Shown: positions 33,626 through 44,457 of the stretch, one piece after another
Layout: each line of letters opens with the position of its first letter
Numbering within the stretch: position 1 is the first letter of the stretch
DNA from: Spisula solida
Lineage: Eukaryota; Mollusca; Bivalvia; Venerida; Mactridae
DNA length: 64,000 bases
Direction: 5' to 3'
Assembly (NCBI GenBank): GCA_947247005.1
Contig: OX365952.1
Span: 5,168,501-5,232,500 of the forward strand
Made by a program: the position numbers and the translations under genes
Notes under the pieces: model-generated
The model's input: the letters and a program-made list of their open reading frames with translations, nothing else
Databases searched by the model: none
What the model was told of the DNA's origin: nothing

Positions 33626-34907
33626 CTACCATTAACTGTCCAGATGTCTATATACAGCTTCATTAGGTCTGCCTCCTCTAACAGGAAGGATGTTCCTACT
33701 GGTTGGATAAGTAAACGTGTTTTTGAATCAAAACTAATTAGGAACCAGGAATTGGATTAATGGCAAGAGCGAATCGGCACCTTTTGATATGTGCTAATAT
33801 AAAATAAGTTGTTTGAGGTTTCGTTTACTTTGATTAACGATCATTGTTGTTCACCTCGCATTTCGTGATAATCTGAACATGTTATAAAATGTCACGTTCG
33901 TATGATAGGGTTGATTGACTGTTTGTTCTTTTCATTCGAGTTTTACGCCGTTTCTCAACAATTTTTCAGTTTTTTAATGACGGCAGTTTTCACCAAACCA
34001 GTTTTTTTCTTGGAATGTAGTGTAATACGAATCTATCAAAAAATCAACGTCTCCAAAAGTGCAGGAAAATCAACATTGCTACCAAATTTTCGAAATACTC
34101 CACTAAACCCGTTAATTTTCTATGGGAACGAAGTTTCCTAGATTTTCAGAATAAACTTAACCAAAGATATTAGCTTAGTTATTTTGATTTCCATTTTCCT
34201 TCTAAAGGATTATTATCCCACCAAATTTTCCCTTGTAATCAAATTGAAGAAATTTCAAATATCAATTTTGATAAAAAATGCTTCACATTATTTGCTGGTA
34301 TTCCCGTCGCAGTAGTTGTTAATTTCAATGTTTTAGCTACATATACAAAACTGAAAAGCGAGATTATCGTATTTAATCGATATCCGAGTGTTAGTTCTGT
34401 ATGTAATTTGTATTATGGTTTAACGGCCATCCAGTGCATTATAACATCTATCGCAACGTCTTTCCAATGCAGTATTGCAGTTATTGCACTCTTATCCGCT
34501 GTAACAATGGTACAATATCCTAAAACAAAACAAAAATTGATGACAACAAAAATATTTGATAATAACAATCACGGCTCGTATTTTGTGAAGATGGATTTTT
34601 TTGTTGTCAAAATTCCCAAGATACTGGAACAGCGAATGTACCGCGCAAGTACCAAACATTATTATGACGTTAGTAGTTATTTTATTTAGAGCTTCACAGT
34701 TATTTTATTAGATTATCCATTGTTAATACGGACTTTTTATGGCCTCTGCTTGTGAGGGGTTTCTAAGTCGGTACTCTGGTACTTGTTTTCGTCAGATGTT
34801 ACACAAATTTCGTCACGGCCACTTTTATTGAACCAAATGGCCACACGAAGGAATGTCTTTGTAGCTGTTAAATTTCATTTTTCATTTTTCATTTTTCTGT
34901 ATGCCAT
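33626..34907. other. no gene recognised
   Basis: ORFs 33902-34141 and 34408-34689 have AT-driven composition and no domains. Nothing else seen. Confidence 0.4.
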
Positions 34908-35222
34908 TGTTTCTTTCATAGCTGAAAATAGGTAATTGTGGCTTTTTATAGCCAAAAAAGGCCATGAAGCTTTTTTAAAGCTTAAATTAGGTCTTTCAGC
35001 TTTTTGACAGCTGGGATTTGGACTTTCTTCGACTTTTTGACAGCTGAAACTGGGACTTTCTGCGGATTCGGTTTTTTTCTCGTTCAGTTGTGTGTTTGAC
35101 ATTGTGTCGTGTAATTGTGGTTTGTGTTGTGTTTGCGTTTTCTGTGCTCGGTTGTTTAAGTTGAGTGCTTTCTTCCCTGTCCGATGTTTTATGATCTTTT
35201 TGTAGTTGCGGTCTATGGTTTT
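34908..35222 (+). mobile_element. GCTCGGCTG/CTTCCCTG family, longest copy
   Basis: The 5' part holds several copies of a hairpin sub-motif (CAGCTTTTTGACAGCTG, with CAGCT and AGCTG as arms), spaced 33 bp at 34995 and 35028. Then come CTCGTTCAGTTGTGTGTTTG, GTCGTGTAATTGTGGTTTGT, TGTGCTCGGTTGTTTAAGTT, TTCTTCCCTGTCCGATGTTT and TATGATCTTTTTGTAG. This is the most complete copy. It abuts the element at 35223, which lacks its own left end. Confidence 0.75.
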
Positions 35223-35610
35223 TGTGATCACTCTTCGTCCGTCCGTCGCCCGTCCGTCAACAATTTGCTTGTGTAGACATTAGAGGTCACAATTTTGACT
35301 TAATCTTTATGAAACTTGGTCACAATGATCATCTCAACAAAATCTAGGTCAAATTCGATATTGGGTCATCCGGGGTCAAAGACTAGGTCACAAGGTCAAA
35401 TAATAGAAAAACCTTGTATAGTCACTAGAGGTCACAAGTTTTGCCTAATCCTTATGAAACTTGGTCAGAGTGAGCATCTCTACAAAATCTAGGTTAAGGT
35501 CGATATTGGGTCATCCGGGATCATAAACTAGGTCACAAGGTCAAATTACAGGTCTTACATGTACTACTATAACAGGTGAGCGACCTAGGGCCCTTTGGGC
35601 CCTCTTGTTA
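35223..35610 (+). mobile_element. GGTGAGCGACCTAGGGCC element with 145-bp internal repeats, copy 1
   Basis: After GTGATCACTCTTCGTCCGTC and CGTCAACAATTTG, two internal repeats begin TAGAGGTCAC at 35281 and 35426. Each holds ATGAAACTTGGTCA, AAAATCTAGGT, ATATTGGGTCATCCGGG and ACTAGGTCACAAGGTCAAAT. The right end is CAGGTGAGCGACCTAGGGCC with the hairpin GGGCCC-TTT-GGGCCC. The left terminus AGCTCACCTGA, present in the second copy (52709), is missing. I recognise this as a repeat common in bivalves. Its internal-repeat layout recalls 'pearl'-type elements, but I cannot confirm that assignment. Confidence 0.75.
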
Positions 35611-36819
35611 CTTTTTGTGCGTGTTCCTTTTTGTTCCTTTCGTAGTCTGCTATTTCTGTTAAGTGCCGCTACGCAAGATTGCCTTTTCGAACCAGGAATC
35701 GAACATGTATCTGTCGTTTGAGTGTGTAAAGGGTTATCGATAATCATGAGCTAGACGGTAGGCAGATAACGAACTGACAATACCAGTAATTGGCAATGAA
35801 ACAAACGATCTTGCTGTCCATTGTAATCAAGCAGGCATGAATGTTCCCGTCGTGTAAGATGTCTATTTAATTAGTCGTATTGTTGAAAAGCTGCTAGATG
35901 ACATTAGGATGATGGATGGTGATCTTGATGTTGGATGCTGGACTTAATGGACTATACAAGTATTGGACATTAGGGTGTACATGGTATTTAGCTATTGGAT
36001 ATCGGCGAGTTTCAGTAATCGCTCTATTAGTAAGAACCCGGACACATATAAGCTTCTCTTCTTTATCCGCTGAGTGATTAACTCTAGAAAAGAATTAATA
36101 AGCGGAAGAATGCTATTAAACATTCTAATGCCAGTCTTCATTACTGGGAACTATTCAAGAATTATGTTTATCGGAATTAATACATCCATCTTATAGTACC
36201 CGGACAATAAACGCTTGACCTTATCTGAAGATATGTCCGCTAATTCTAGTCTGGTAAGATTTTAAGATGTTACAATAATCAGCTGGAAATCTGATTGCTA
36301 GATCGTTAAATTAATACCACGGCTTACCTATGACGGGAAATTACATTACTCATATGCATACGGTTATGTTGGAATATGTTTCTTTGTCACGTGACCTAAA
36401 CAAGCACTAAACGCCATCCTTTACTATTAGAAATAATTAACAGTGTCTTATAAGTCTAATTGGCTGGCCTCTTCAATAGGTTGGACAATATAATCAACAA
36501 AGCCTTTACCAGTCATGTTAAATATTTGTTAGCGGTACCCCGACCTTACAACTCGCATGGCAAAAACAGCCAACCATGATTACAACATCCCGATAATGCG
36601 TAACAAATAATACCGGCTGGCGGAGTAATGCGTGTGGACTGGTCATACAGCTTACGAAGCCAATCGGATTTTAATCAGTTAATGTTTATATTTGATTTTT
36701 AGAATTACTAGTAGTCTGCAAAAAAACGTATTTTAATTTTTATCATTAAACTTTAAACTGTACATGTATATATCGTACATGTGTCGTTTCGTTTGCATGC
36801 ATATCATTATATAGTGTAT
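35611..36819. other. no gene recognised
   Basis: ACCCGGACA occurs at about 36037 and 36200 with loosely similar sequence after it (CTTATC/TTATCC, GTCCGC), possibly an old duplication. Nothing else seen. Confidence 0.35.
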
Positions 36820-36900
36820 TAACTGTAATTGTACAGCACTTTTGAACGCTAAAAGTGCTATAAAAAGATGGTATAATAATAATAATAATAATAATAATAA
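36820..36900 (+). mobile_element. LINE/SINE-type 3' tail with (ATA)n end, copy 2
   Basis: AATTGTACAGCACTTTTGAA, AAAAGTGCTATAAAAAGATG and a 27-bp (TAA)n run reproduce the layout at 2237-2294. Confidence 0.55.
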
Positions 36901-37689
36901 GTCATCTCACAGTACATACGCATGCTTAACATACAGGTATCCCCATAATCACATGGCAAGATAAACGTACCCCACTCTCTGACTACTAGCCTACAACCAA
37001 TGGCACTATATTGAAATAGAACACACCAGTATAATACAAGTCAACTAACCTAACCAACACTACTAGAACCTGTATATAACAGTGTATGTACAGTGGTATA
37101 CAGTGTTTACTGTGTTTCCGCGTACGGCTTCCGTACAGTTAGATAGTCTAATAACAGACGATATGAGAAATAGACTGGTACCTAGTAGTGTTAAAAATTC
37201 AAACTTGAAGTCGAAAGCCAGACTCGGACATTAGCTAATCAGGCATCGATGCTTGGTCACGTGCTTATCCGTAGCCAAATCACTTCAAACATTCCAATAG
37301 ACCTGCAGCCGGAGGTAATTATGTCTGGTTCACTCCGCTCCCAACATTTTGCACATGGTTTGGTGAAACCTTTTGCATCGGATGCAGAAGTAATATCAGC
37401 ACATCTCACGCGAAATCTTGTAAAACGCTGTACTAATACTATATATACGGTTCAGTCCGTGCTAGGAGGTTAACAATTCAATCAGACAAGGCAATGATTA
37501 TTTCTCCCTTTCACGGTTTCTTTGACATTAAGAAACTTCCAGTGGGCTTATTTAATTGGTCCGAAATATTTGGAAGTGGCAGTTTCTGCGCATGCTCAAC
37601 ATTCAGCCAATGGTTATACAGCGTTCATGTTTGTTGGTTTCTTCTAGTCATGTTAACTTGTCTGGATTTTCATAAGTACACGCATTCCC

Positions 37690-37775
37690 GGGCTGGTATT
37701 CACAAAGCATCTTAAGGGAAAACTTAAGTATTTTGACTTAAGTTAAAAACATTTTAAAAAAGATGAATACCACCC
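37690..37775. mobile_element. GGGCTGGTATTCAC MITE, internally deleted copy
   Basis: GGGCTGGTATTCACAAAGCA with TCTTAAG at the left is answered by AAAAGATGAATACCACCC at the right. Only 86 bp against 252 bp for the copy at 20524. Confidence 0.75.
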
Positions 37776-37834
37776 CTGGTAGTATCCATTGTCCGTCGTT
37801 AGGGCGTGTGAGAAGAGATAGAACAGCTCCCAGA

Positions 37835-38377
37835 AACAGGTAACTGTATCATTGATACAAGAGTTAAAAAAGCTTAGAAAGGTGCATTTGTACTAAAGTG
37901 GTCAGATTTTCATGGTATCAAAAACAAGAATAGGATTACGATATGAGTAATCATATTCATACACAACATTGTTAGAATTACTTCCATGCAAAAACCCATC
38001 GAAATTGATCAAATGGTTAAAAAATTATTACATGAAATGAATATCACGTTGTCCATCCAGTCAATCACTAAGGTGCATTCAATAAAAACGACAATGTGAA
38101 ATCATATTAACGATGTGTTCGAATTTCACGGCCCTCCCTGTAATGTTTTTTTAATGTTTCATTCAATTCTATATTTCTTCACACCATTGTAAAGATGAAG
38201 CTCTTAAGTTTCTGAATATGCAAATATATTTAAAATAACACCAGTGCATATTTATTAAAACAAAATGCACCTCAGTGACTGTCTGGTAAATTTTCCGTGT
38301 TATAAACCTTGTTAAGATAACATAAATGTTATATAAAAATACGATTTTACTCATTATCAATGATACAGTTGCCTGTG
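37835..38377. mobile_element. hAT-like MITE, copy 3, 543 bp
   Basis: AACAGGTAACTGTATCATTG (first base mutated from C) at the left pairs with TATCAATGATACAGTTGCCT (then GTG) at the right. Flanks CTCCCAGA (37827-37834) and CTCCTAGA (38378-38385) match in 7 of 8 positions. The interior matches the 25246 copy in reverse. Confidence 0.85.
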
Positions 38378-38385
38378 CTCCTAGA

Positions 38386-38704
38386 CAATTAGTGTTCCAT
38401 TTAAAAGCTCAAGCAAAGCTAAAACACTATTGGTACTAAATAACCAATACCATGTTTTATATCATCTTTGGTATGATCCATATTTGATATTTATTTTGTG
38501 ATTGCTTTATTATTTACGAAGCATGCGTACTTTATTTCGTATATTTATCATCTATATTATATTTAATGAGGTCATCAGATGATGTCACTACTACTGATGA
38601 AATCTATAACCCCAATATTCACAGTAATTGTGTTTCCACAAAATCCAGAATAATATATAGCGCTAATGATTTACAGCATAGATAGTATTAGCGTTCACTG
38701 ATTA
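38386..38704. other. no gene recognised
   Basis: Nothing I can support. Confidence 0.4.
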
Positions 38705-38919
38705 AAGCCTAGGTCCCACTGAGCATGTTTAGCCTCGGCGATGTACTCCCGAGTGAAATTAAAGAGCTATCAGGACACCGAGAACAGGTTACTCGTTGTC
38801 AAGGGGAAGCTTCTGGAAAGCCATGAGACGGTTTGTGATATCGGAAGGCATTGTGATGACTCGGGTGGTATCGGAAGAAATCGGGAGCACATCGCCGATG
38901 TGGAATTCCTCAGTGCTTT
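38705..38919. mobile_element. AAGCCTAGGTCCCACTGAG MITE, copy 2
   Basis: Starts TA|AAGCCTAGGTCCCACTGAGC. It runs through GGCGATGTACTCCCGAG, CTATCAGGACACCGA, ATGAGACGG and ATCGCCGATGTGGAATTCCT to CAGTG-CTTTA. The right terminus has lost the central GGACCTAGG. Interior blocks match copy 1 (4841-5052) in the reverse orientation. Confidence 0.85.
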
Positions 38920-39078
38920 AGTGACATGCGTGAGTCTTCGTTGGTTATTTTATTGAAATTATTTTTCAAATGAATGTAAAGTTACTCAATTTCAGTTTTT
39001 TTAGTTAAGTGGAACTAATGAATTTTGAAGAGTCGGGGAGTTTTAAATGTTCAGGTTTATAGTGATCCAGTATTACGG

Positions 39079-39212
39079 CTTATATTAATCACTCTCGATG
39101 ACGCCTCACCCATGATGGTACTTATCGTCACCAACGTTTAAGCGAACAGCTGAGCGCTAAGCAAGTGAACAACTGGGACAGGTGCCATTTTTATGTTGCC
39201 GTTGGTAATATA
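39079..39212 (-). mobile_element. SINE family II, 5'-truncated copy
   Basis: CTTATATTAATCACTCTCGA, GCCTCACCCATGATG and ATCGTCACCAACG match the 3' part of the SINE at 29293-29525, as does GCCATTTTTATGTTGCCGTT. The tRNA head is absent. Confidence 0.65.
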
Positions 39213-39735
39213 ATGTATACACACACCATTAGTCGGGAGTCCTCTTGTACTTATTGTAGGCATATATATATCGATTAATCGTTGGATTACAGATGTGGTG
39301 GATCTGTTTATCTACAAGTTTGACGAACAATAATCAACAGCCGAATTTGATGAGCGCCCGGTAAATCAGTAAATGAAAAGAATGTTATTTTTTGTGTATT
39401 TCACCATCAATTTTTTATACTCTTACCGAGACGTATTGCTGAGTGGTTTATTTCTTCACATTCATGAACCATAGGGGATTATTCTTGGTTTATTTCACCG
39501 GGGTCGCCACAATGGCGCAGCTATTGTAACCGTATTCAATATAGCATGATATCATATCAAATTAATTGTTGTTTTTGAAAGGTAGGACCAATAATACAGT
39601 CAAGTAATAGCCTGGATCCTGACTATTATTGTTTTGTCTATGTGTTTTATTTGTTCACGCGTCGATAACAATGATGGATTTATCATTTCTATAGTTCAAT
39701 GAGATTATTGGAGCATTTGGTGGATCGTATAGAGC
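39213..39735. other. no gene recognised
   Basis: Nothing I can support. Confidence 0.4.
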
Positions 39736-40290
39736 GCTGTATTCTAGCATAAATTTGGTCAATTCTAGCATAACGATGAACGTTATATCCTAGCATAGGG
39801 TAATATCATATTTATATATAGCATAACTGTGGTGTGTTCTAGCACATGTTCAGTGGTTAAATTGTTTAGCCTAGCTTATTAGGTATATACTAGCACACCG
39901 TCATATTAATTCTAGCATAACGTTATTCAACTTCAACTGATTCTAGCATAACTTAGGTGATTCTAGCTTACCTTTTGTGATTCTAGCATAACTTTGGTGA
40001 TGCATACTTTTGGTGCTTCTAGCATAACTTTTGTGATTCTAGCATAACTTTGGTGATGCATACTTTTGGTGCTTCTAGCATAACTTTGGTGATTCTAGCA
40101 TAACTTTGGTGTATTATAACAAAACTTTGGTGATTCTAGCATAACTTTGGTGTATTATAACATATATGCGGTACATTGGTTCTAGTAGATAGTTAGTGAT
40201 TCTAGCTGTTTGCAGTCTCCCAGCACGCATGTGGTGTATTCTAGCATAATACACATTTGTGTATTCTAGCATAACGTTGGCGAATTGTAT
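39736..40290 (+). repeat. ~20-bp TTCTAGCATAACTTTGGTGA array
   Basis: Diverged units with core TTCTAGCATAACTTTGGTGA. The period varies outside the centre. Between 39981 and 40093 a 56-bp composite (one 20-bp and one 36-bp unit with GCATACTTTTGGTGC) is present twice, starting at 39981 and 40037. Confidence 0.85.
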
Positions 40291-41049
40291 AACAGAGAGT
40301 GGTAAACTATTCTAGTACAAGAGTAAAAAAGCTATGTCAGTTTCCTGTCTGCATTGTACGATACGAAGCCGTATATATTCGATTATACTTATTTATAAAT
40401 GGTCGCACAAACTTATCGATTTCAAGCACATCTTTCATAGACTTCGTTAATGTTGAGTGGGACTATATTAGTCACATACATCATCTGCATACATACACCA
40501 ATAGGCTTCGTTATAGTGTTACATTTATACATGTGTAAATAAAATAATTTTGTATTAGCACTATATAATACACAATTAGATACCGTTTCCCGTTATTAAT
40601 TGTAGGCATTAGATTCCACCGCCTGGTGCACCTTCCATTATGCTTAATTAAGCTTATTTTTGAATAATAAACACGTTATGAAGGAATCTGATCTATAAAG
40701 ATATTGAACCTAGGGCAAATTTATCGCTGCTTGGTTGCTATGGAAACATTGATTTTCTAATACAAATGTACAAACCTTTGTCAAGCAATTGGAAGAGAAA
40801 CGAAGACGACAAATGTGAGTATGTGGAAAGTTTTATCTAGTAAGCTTATTAAGTGCTATCGTTGTTTGGAGAGATGTCGCTGGAAAATGTCGTGTTGCTG
40901 GTGAAAGATAGGATCACCGCTGTGATCTCTGACTGTTAGATGAATATCACGTGATGTACATCTACGTCTTACTCTTCATTTATAATTACATGTATATATC
41001 ATGAGTTCAACAATTCAACATACAATGTACATGTATAAGGACACAGTAA
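40291..41049. other. no gene recognised
   Basis: ORF 40299-40538 (79 codons) has no recognisable feature. Confidence 0.4.
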
Positions 41050-41300
41050 AAGATAATAGGAACTCGGACAGGAAAGACAGCACTCAACTTAAAACAGCCG
41101 AGCACAGAAAGCATAAAAATCAACACATACCACAATTACTCGGCACAATTATGCCCAACATATAACAGAACGAGAAAATAAACTTAACTGTTGAAAGCCC
41201 AAGTTTCAGCTGTAAAAACAACGAAAGCCCAAGTCCTAGCTGTCAAAAAGCTGAATGACCTAGTTTCAGATTAAAAAAGCTAAAAACCTCATTAATACGA
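41050..41300 (-). mobile_element. GCTCGGCTG/CTTCCCTG family, minus copy
   Basis: Reading plus: AACTCGGACAGGAAAGACAG, CAGCCGAGCACAGAAAGC, ATACCACAATTACTCGGCAC and AACAGAACGAGAAAATAAAC. Three hairpin sub-motifs follow (AGCTGTCAAAAAGCTGAATG and relatives). This is the whole module order reversed. Confidence 0.75.
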
Positions 41301-42361
41301 TTACTCTTTGGACACTTGAAAAAGGGGCTCGTTATTAAGTTAGTAATGTTTATACTGATGTTACAATGGACAAAACAGTGTACATATACCTTTACCCTTA
41401 AGTTTATGGTAGTCTTATTATTAAGGCTAAGTCCGGTGAGGTTAAAATGTATACTCAATTATGCACCTATTGGTGCCTGCTATTAAACAACACCGATCAA
41501 GTGCAACTACTACTACTACTTAAGATAAGAACTAAGAGTAGTTTCACAATATCGAACATTTCGATATCCGAACAAATCAGGCGGTCCGGAAGGTGTTCGG
41601 TTTTCTCAGATTACACTGTAATAGAATCGTACTCTTTGTCGAGTTTCTTTGAAAACAGATTGCATGCAATTTGACCTGCATCTAACAATTGTTTGCCCCG
41701 ACACTAGGGGAGGGGCGGTAAAACACGGATGAAACTATGAGTGGTAGACATTAAGGTGTTTTTTGTAGTGTATAATTCCAAACCATAGATATTTTTGTCT
41801 AGATCCGCTCATTGGGGATACAAATTTAATACTCTTACTTTTGCGATGGAACAAATTCCTACATAAGCAGATTTCCAAGAATATGGGTTCATTACCAGTG
41901 CCTACACGACTTCTAAATGGTGTGCTGTCTCCACCTCACACTGAACCAGGCGATTGTGCTAACAACAGTCGAGAATCAAGCGGCTATTAATGTATGAATG
42001 TTGCTGTCCATTAGATAACTCTTCCACTAAAGCCTTGGTGTGCTAGCGGTCTGGTGTCCCCTATAAACGCGGGATGTTAAGGGATTTCTCTTCATGGCTG
42101 CATCATACAAAACTGCAATAACACAAAAAACTATATTTAAATGTTTTGATAAACGGTTTGGAAGTTATAATCGATATTCAGCCACTCTTTGCATAGCTAG
42201 CGCAATTGGTATACTTTCCTGAGTTCAGCCACCAGACTAGACTTATGATGTTTTTCCAGGGTATTGCCTACAGCCACTTCCTCTATATTTGGAGATGTGT
42301 CATATGCATGCATAACTATTGTTTAGTTGACATTAAAGTCCAGGAAAACTGGCTGGACCAG
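41301..42361. other. no gene recognised
   Basis: ORFs 41447-41674 and 42206-42400 have no domains. Nothing else seen. Confidence 0.4.
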
Positions 42362-42703
42362 CTGCGCTTGATGTCGGTAAATGACTGCAATGAAGTTTAA
42401 AAACGACGGAAGCTCAATTATAGAATATTCCTTATCTCTGCATTTTATTCCATTCGAGACACAGGGTATTGACACATATTATTTTATGCGTGTGCGACCG
42501 CCTTATATCTAATATTCGTATATGAGATATAAGGCGGTCGCACACGCATAAAATAATATGCGTCAATACCCTGTGATTTGAGATGGACAAATAATCTGCG
42601 TACAGTTCTTCGTAGTGGCGTAAACGACTAGAATGCAGTTAGAAAATGACGGAGACTCAATGGTAGACTATATCATATGTCTACATTGTATTCTACCCGA
42701 GAC
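42362..42703 (+). repeat. ~100-bp direct repeat flanking a palindrome
   Basis: 42362-42459 and 42605-42703 share, in order, GTAAATGACTGCAATG / GTAAACGACTAGAATG, GACGGA(A/G)(G/A)CTCAAT, and TTTATTCCATTCGAGACA / TGTATTCTACCCGAGACG. The left copy stops exactly where the palindrome (42460-42575) begins. Confidence 0.75.
42460..42575. repeat. Near-perfect palindrome, 51-bp arms
   Basis: Left arm 42460-42510 begins CACAGGGTATTGACACATAT and ends GCGACCGCCTTATATCT. The right arm 42525-42575 is its reverse complement with one mismatch (GACA/GACG). The loop is AATATTCGTATATG (14 bp). No coding sequence and no second copy. Confidence 0.97.
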
Positions 42704-42908
42704 GAAGACGTAGTTTAAGTAGATTGATACGTCGAGGCGCGCTGAAGATGCTTGGCGTTAAACCTGTCAGACATCATCAAATTAGGGATGATTCAAGATC
42801 ATCTTGTTATTGTAAGGCAATAGTACAAGTATATGTCCCCTAGGGGTGTTGTCTCCATTATATTGCAGTCGTGTACATAAGTGAGTATCCTCGTCGCTAT
42901 GAATACAT

Positions 42909-43038
42909 GCCTAAGAAATTATATCACAAAATACATAGTTTTGACCTTCCCCAATCATCCGGTCATTCACTTTGTATAGTAATGACCGGATGATGGGGAA
43001 TGTCAAAACTCTGTATTTTGTGATATTATTTCTTAGGC
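42909..43038. repeat. Second palindrome, ~60-bp arms
   Basis: GCCTAAGAAATTATATCACA, AAATACATAGTTTTGACCTT and CCCCAATCATCCGGTCATT are mirrored by AATGACCGGATGATGGGGAA, TGTCAAAACTCTGTATTTTG and TGATATTATTTCTTAGGC. There are a few substitutions and one gap, and the loop is CACTTTGTATAGT. Unrelated in sequence to the palindrome 330 bp upstream. Confidence 0.95.
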
Positions 43039-43121
43039 CTGTGCTATGAAGTACATAGCCGCCAATGGAGTGTACGTCTTAACCTTTTGTATGCTCATAC
43101 TCATTTTATAAACTAGTCTTG

Positions 43122-43150
43122 TATACAGGGTGTCGCATAAATGTGTTATA
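43122..43150 (+). mobile_element. Unpaired CAGGGTGTC transposon end
   Basis: TATACAGGGTGTCGCATAAA resembles the terminus of the element at 21961-22325. I find no opposing end within 1 kb. Confidence 0.4.
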
Positions 43151-43322
43151 GTACAGATAATTTGACACGACTTTCGACCTTCTATTAGCATAATTTAACA
43201 GATGAAATAGTGTCTATGTTTATAATCCGGGTTGTATATTTTCATAAGCGGGAAGTATCACGAAGACGCCCGATGTGTAATACCAACACAAATCTAAAGG
43301 ACCGATATTGCACGATTTGCTA

Positions 43323-43513
43323 ATTAAAATTTTCTCTTAACAGACTTGACGTCTTGCGTTGGCGCTAATTTCTATCCGCCAATCAGAATGCAGAATGTTA
43401 TATTCTAAGTTAGTTAGAACATATTAAGTAAATTTTAATGACTAAAAAGGCCTCGCTTCGCTTCGCTCGCTCCGCCCTTTTTAATCATTAAAATTTACTT
43501 AATATATTCTAAC
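43323..43513 (-). mobile_element. Hairpin-plus-MITE composite, copy 1 (minus, truncated)
   Basis: The hairpin part 43413-43513 has arms GTTAGAACATATTAAGTAAA...ATGA and its mirror, around CTCGCTTCGCTTCGCTCGCT. Beside it, the MITE part (ATTCTAA, ACATTCTGC reversed, GGCGCTAATTTC, GACTTGACGTC) is cut off near 43323. About 60 bp of the far end seen in copies 2 and 3 are missing. Confidence 0.85.
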
Positions 43514-43991
43514 TATAACTAAGAATCTCGTAATATATTTATGCATAAAGGTCAGGACTAGGTCAAATGATCTGTGCTGTACTATTACAACCGAATGTCA
43601 TGAAAAAAAGCTTGATCTCAAGTGACATTGTCTTATATCAATGGCGATAAAAGCTAACAAGATTTATTCAGTATATAACATGTCCATACTACTTTCAATG
43701 CAAGATGTGAATCAAAATTCTTCTGGAAAGTCACTGTTTCGATAAATGTCTGTATGTACTTGATTTGGTTTATAGAAAATGTTAACTTTGTAAAGTTATG
43801 AGAGAAAGAGGTCTTCCTATGTGAATATAAGGAAAACAATAGAACCACTTTAAGTTCGTCTTAGAAATATTGACCGGTCTATATTTAGAACATACAAACT
43901 GTGAGCTGGACTAAAATAACACAAGAAGGTTGATAGAAATTTTTGTGAGGTATAATAAAGTATCCCCGTACTTCATTTCCGTGTAGTTATC

Positions 43992-44195
43992 ATTCATAAT
44001 TACCTCACTTTATGGTTAATTATGCACGAAATTTAAAGTCCAAAGTGTGTCATTCATGGCGGGTTAGGCATATAACTGCAGCTTACTTGCGGGGAAATTG
44101 ATGGTTCGTTCTATGTCTGACTCTTGCGTGGTAGGCTAGGTGCTGACATCGTTTCTGTGTGGCGTTTAAATGTATGTGCGCTACAGTACTTATGT
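43992..44195 (+). repeat. Dispersed repeat 'TGTCTGACTCTTG', copy b
   Basis: ATAATTACCTCACTTTATGG, TTAATTATGCACG, GTTCTATGTCTGACTCTTGC, CATCGTTTCTGTGTGG and GTGCGCTACAGTACTTATG match 7214-7417 reversed. It ends a few bases before the composite element at 44200. Confidence 0.75.
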
Positions 44196-44199
44196 TATA

Positions 44200-44457
44200 G
44201 TTAGAACATATTAAGTAAATTTTAATGATTAAAAAGGGCGGAGCGAGCGTAGCGAAGCGAGTCCTTTTTAGTCATTAAAATTTACTTAATATGTTCTAAC
44301 TGGCTTAGAATATAACATTCTGCATTTTGATTGGCCGATAGAAATTAGCGCCAACGCATGACGTCAAGTCTGTTAAGAGAAAAATTTAATGATTAAATTT
44401 TCATTTAACCGCGAAAATTCGGCGTTTTCATTGGCTCATAATGTAGGTTATATTCTA
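44200..44457 (+). mobile_element. Hairpin-plus-MITE composite, copy 2
   Basis: The hairpin 44200-44300 has arms GTTAGAACATATTAAGTAAA and TTTACTTAATATGTTCTAAC, with loop GGGCGGAGCGAGCGTAGCGA. A MITE-like half follows, with inverted ends TTAGAATATAACATTC and GGTTATATTCTAA and, inside, GATTGGCCGATAG, GCGCCAACGCATGACGTC and CGGCGTTTTCATTGGCTC. Confidence 0.88.
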
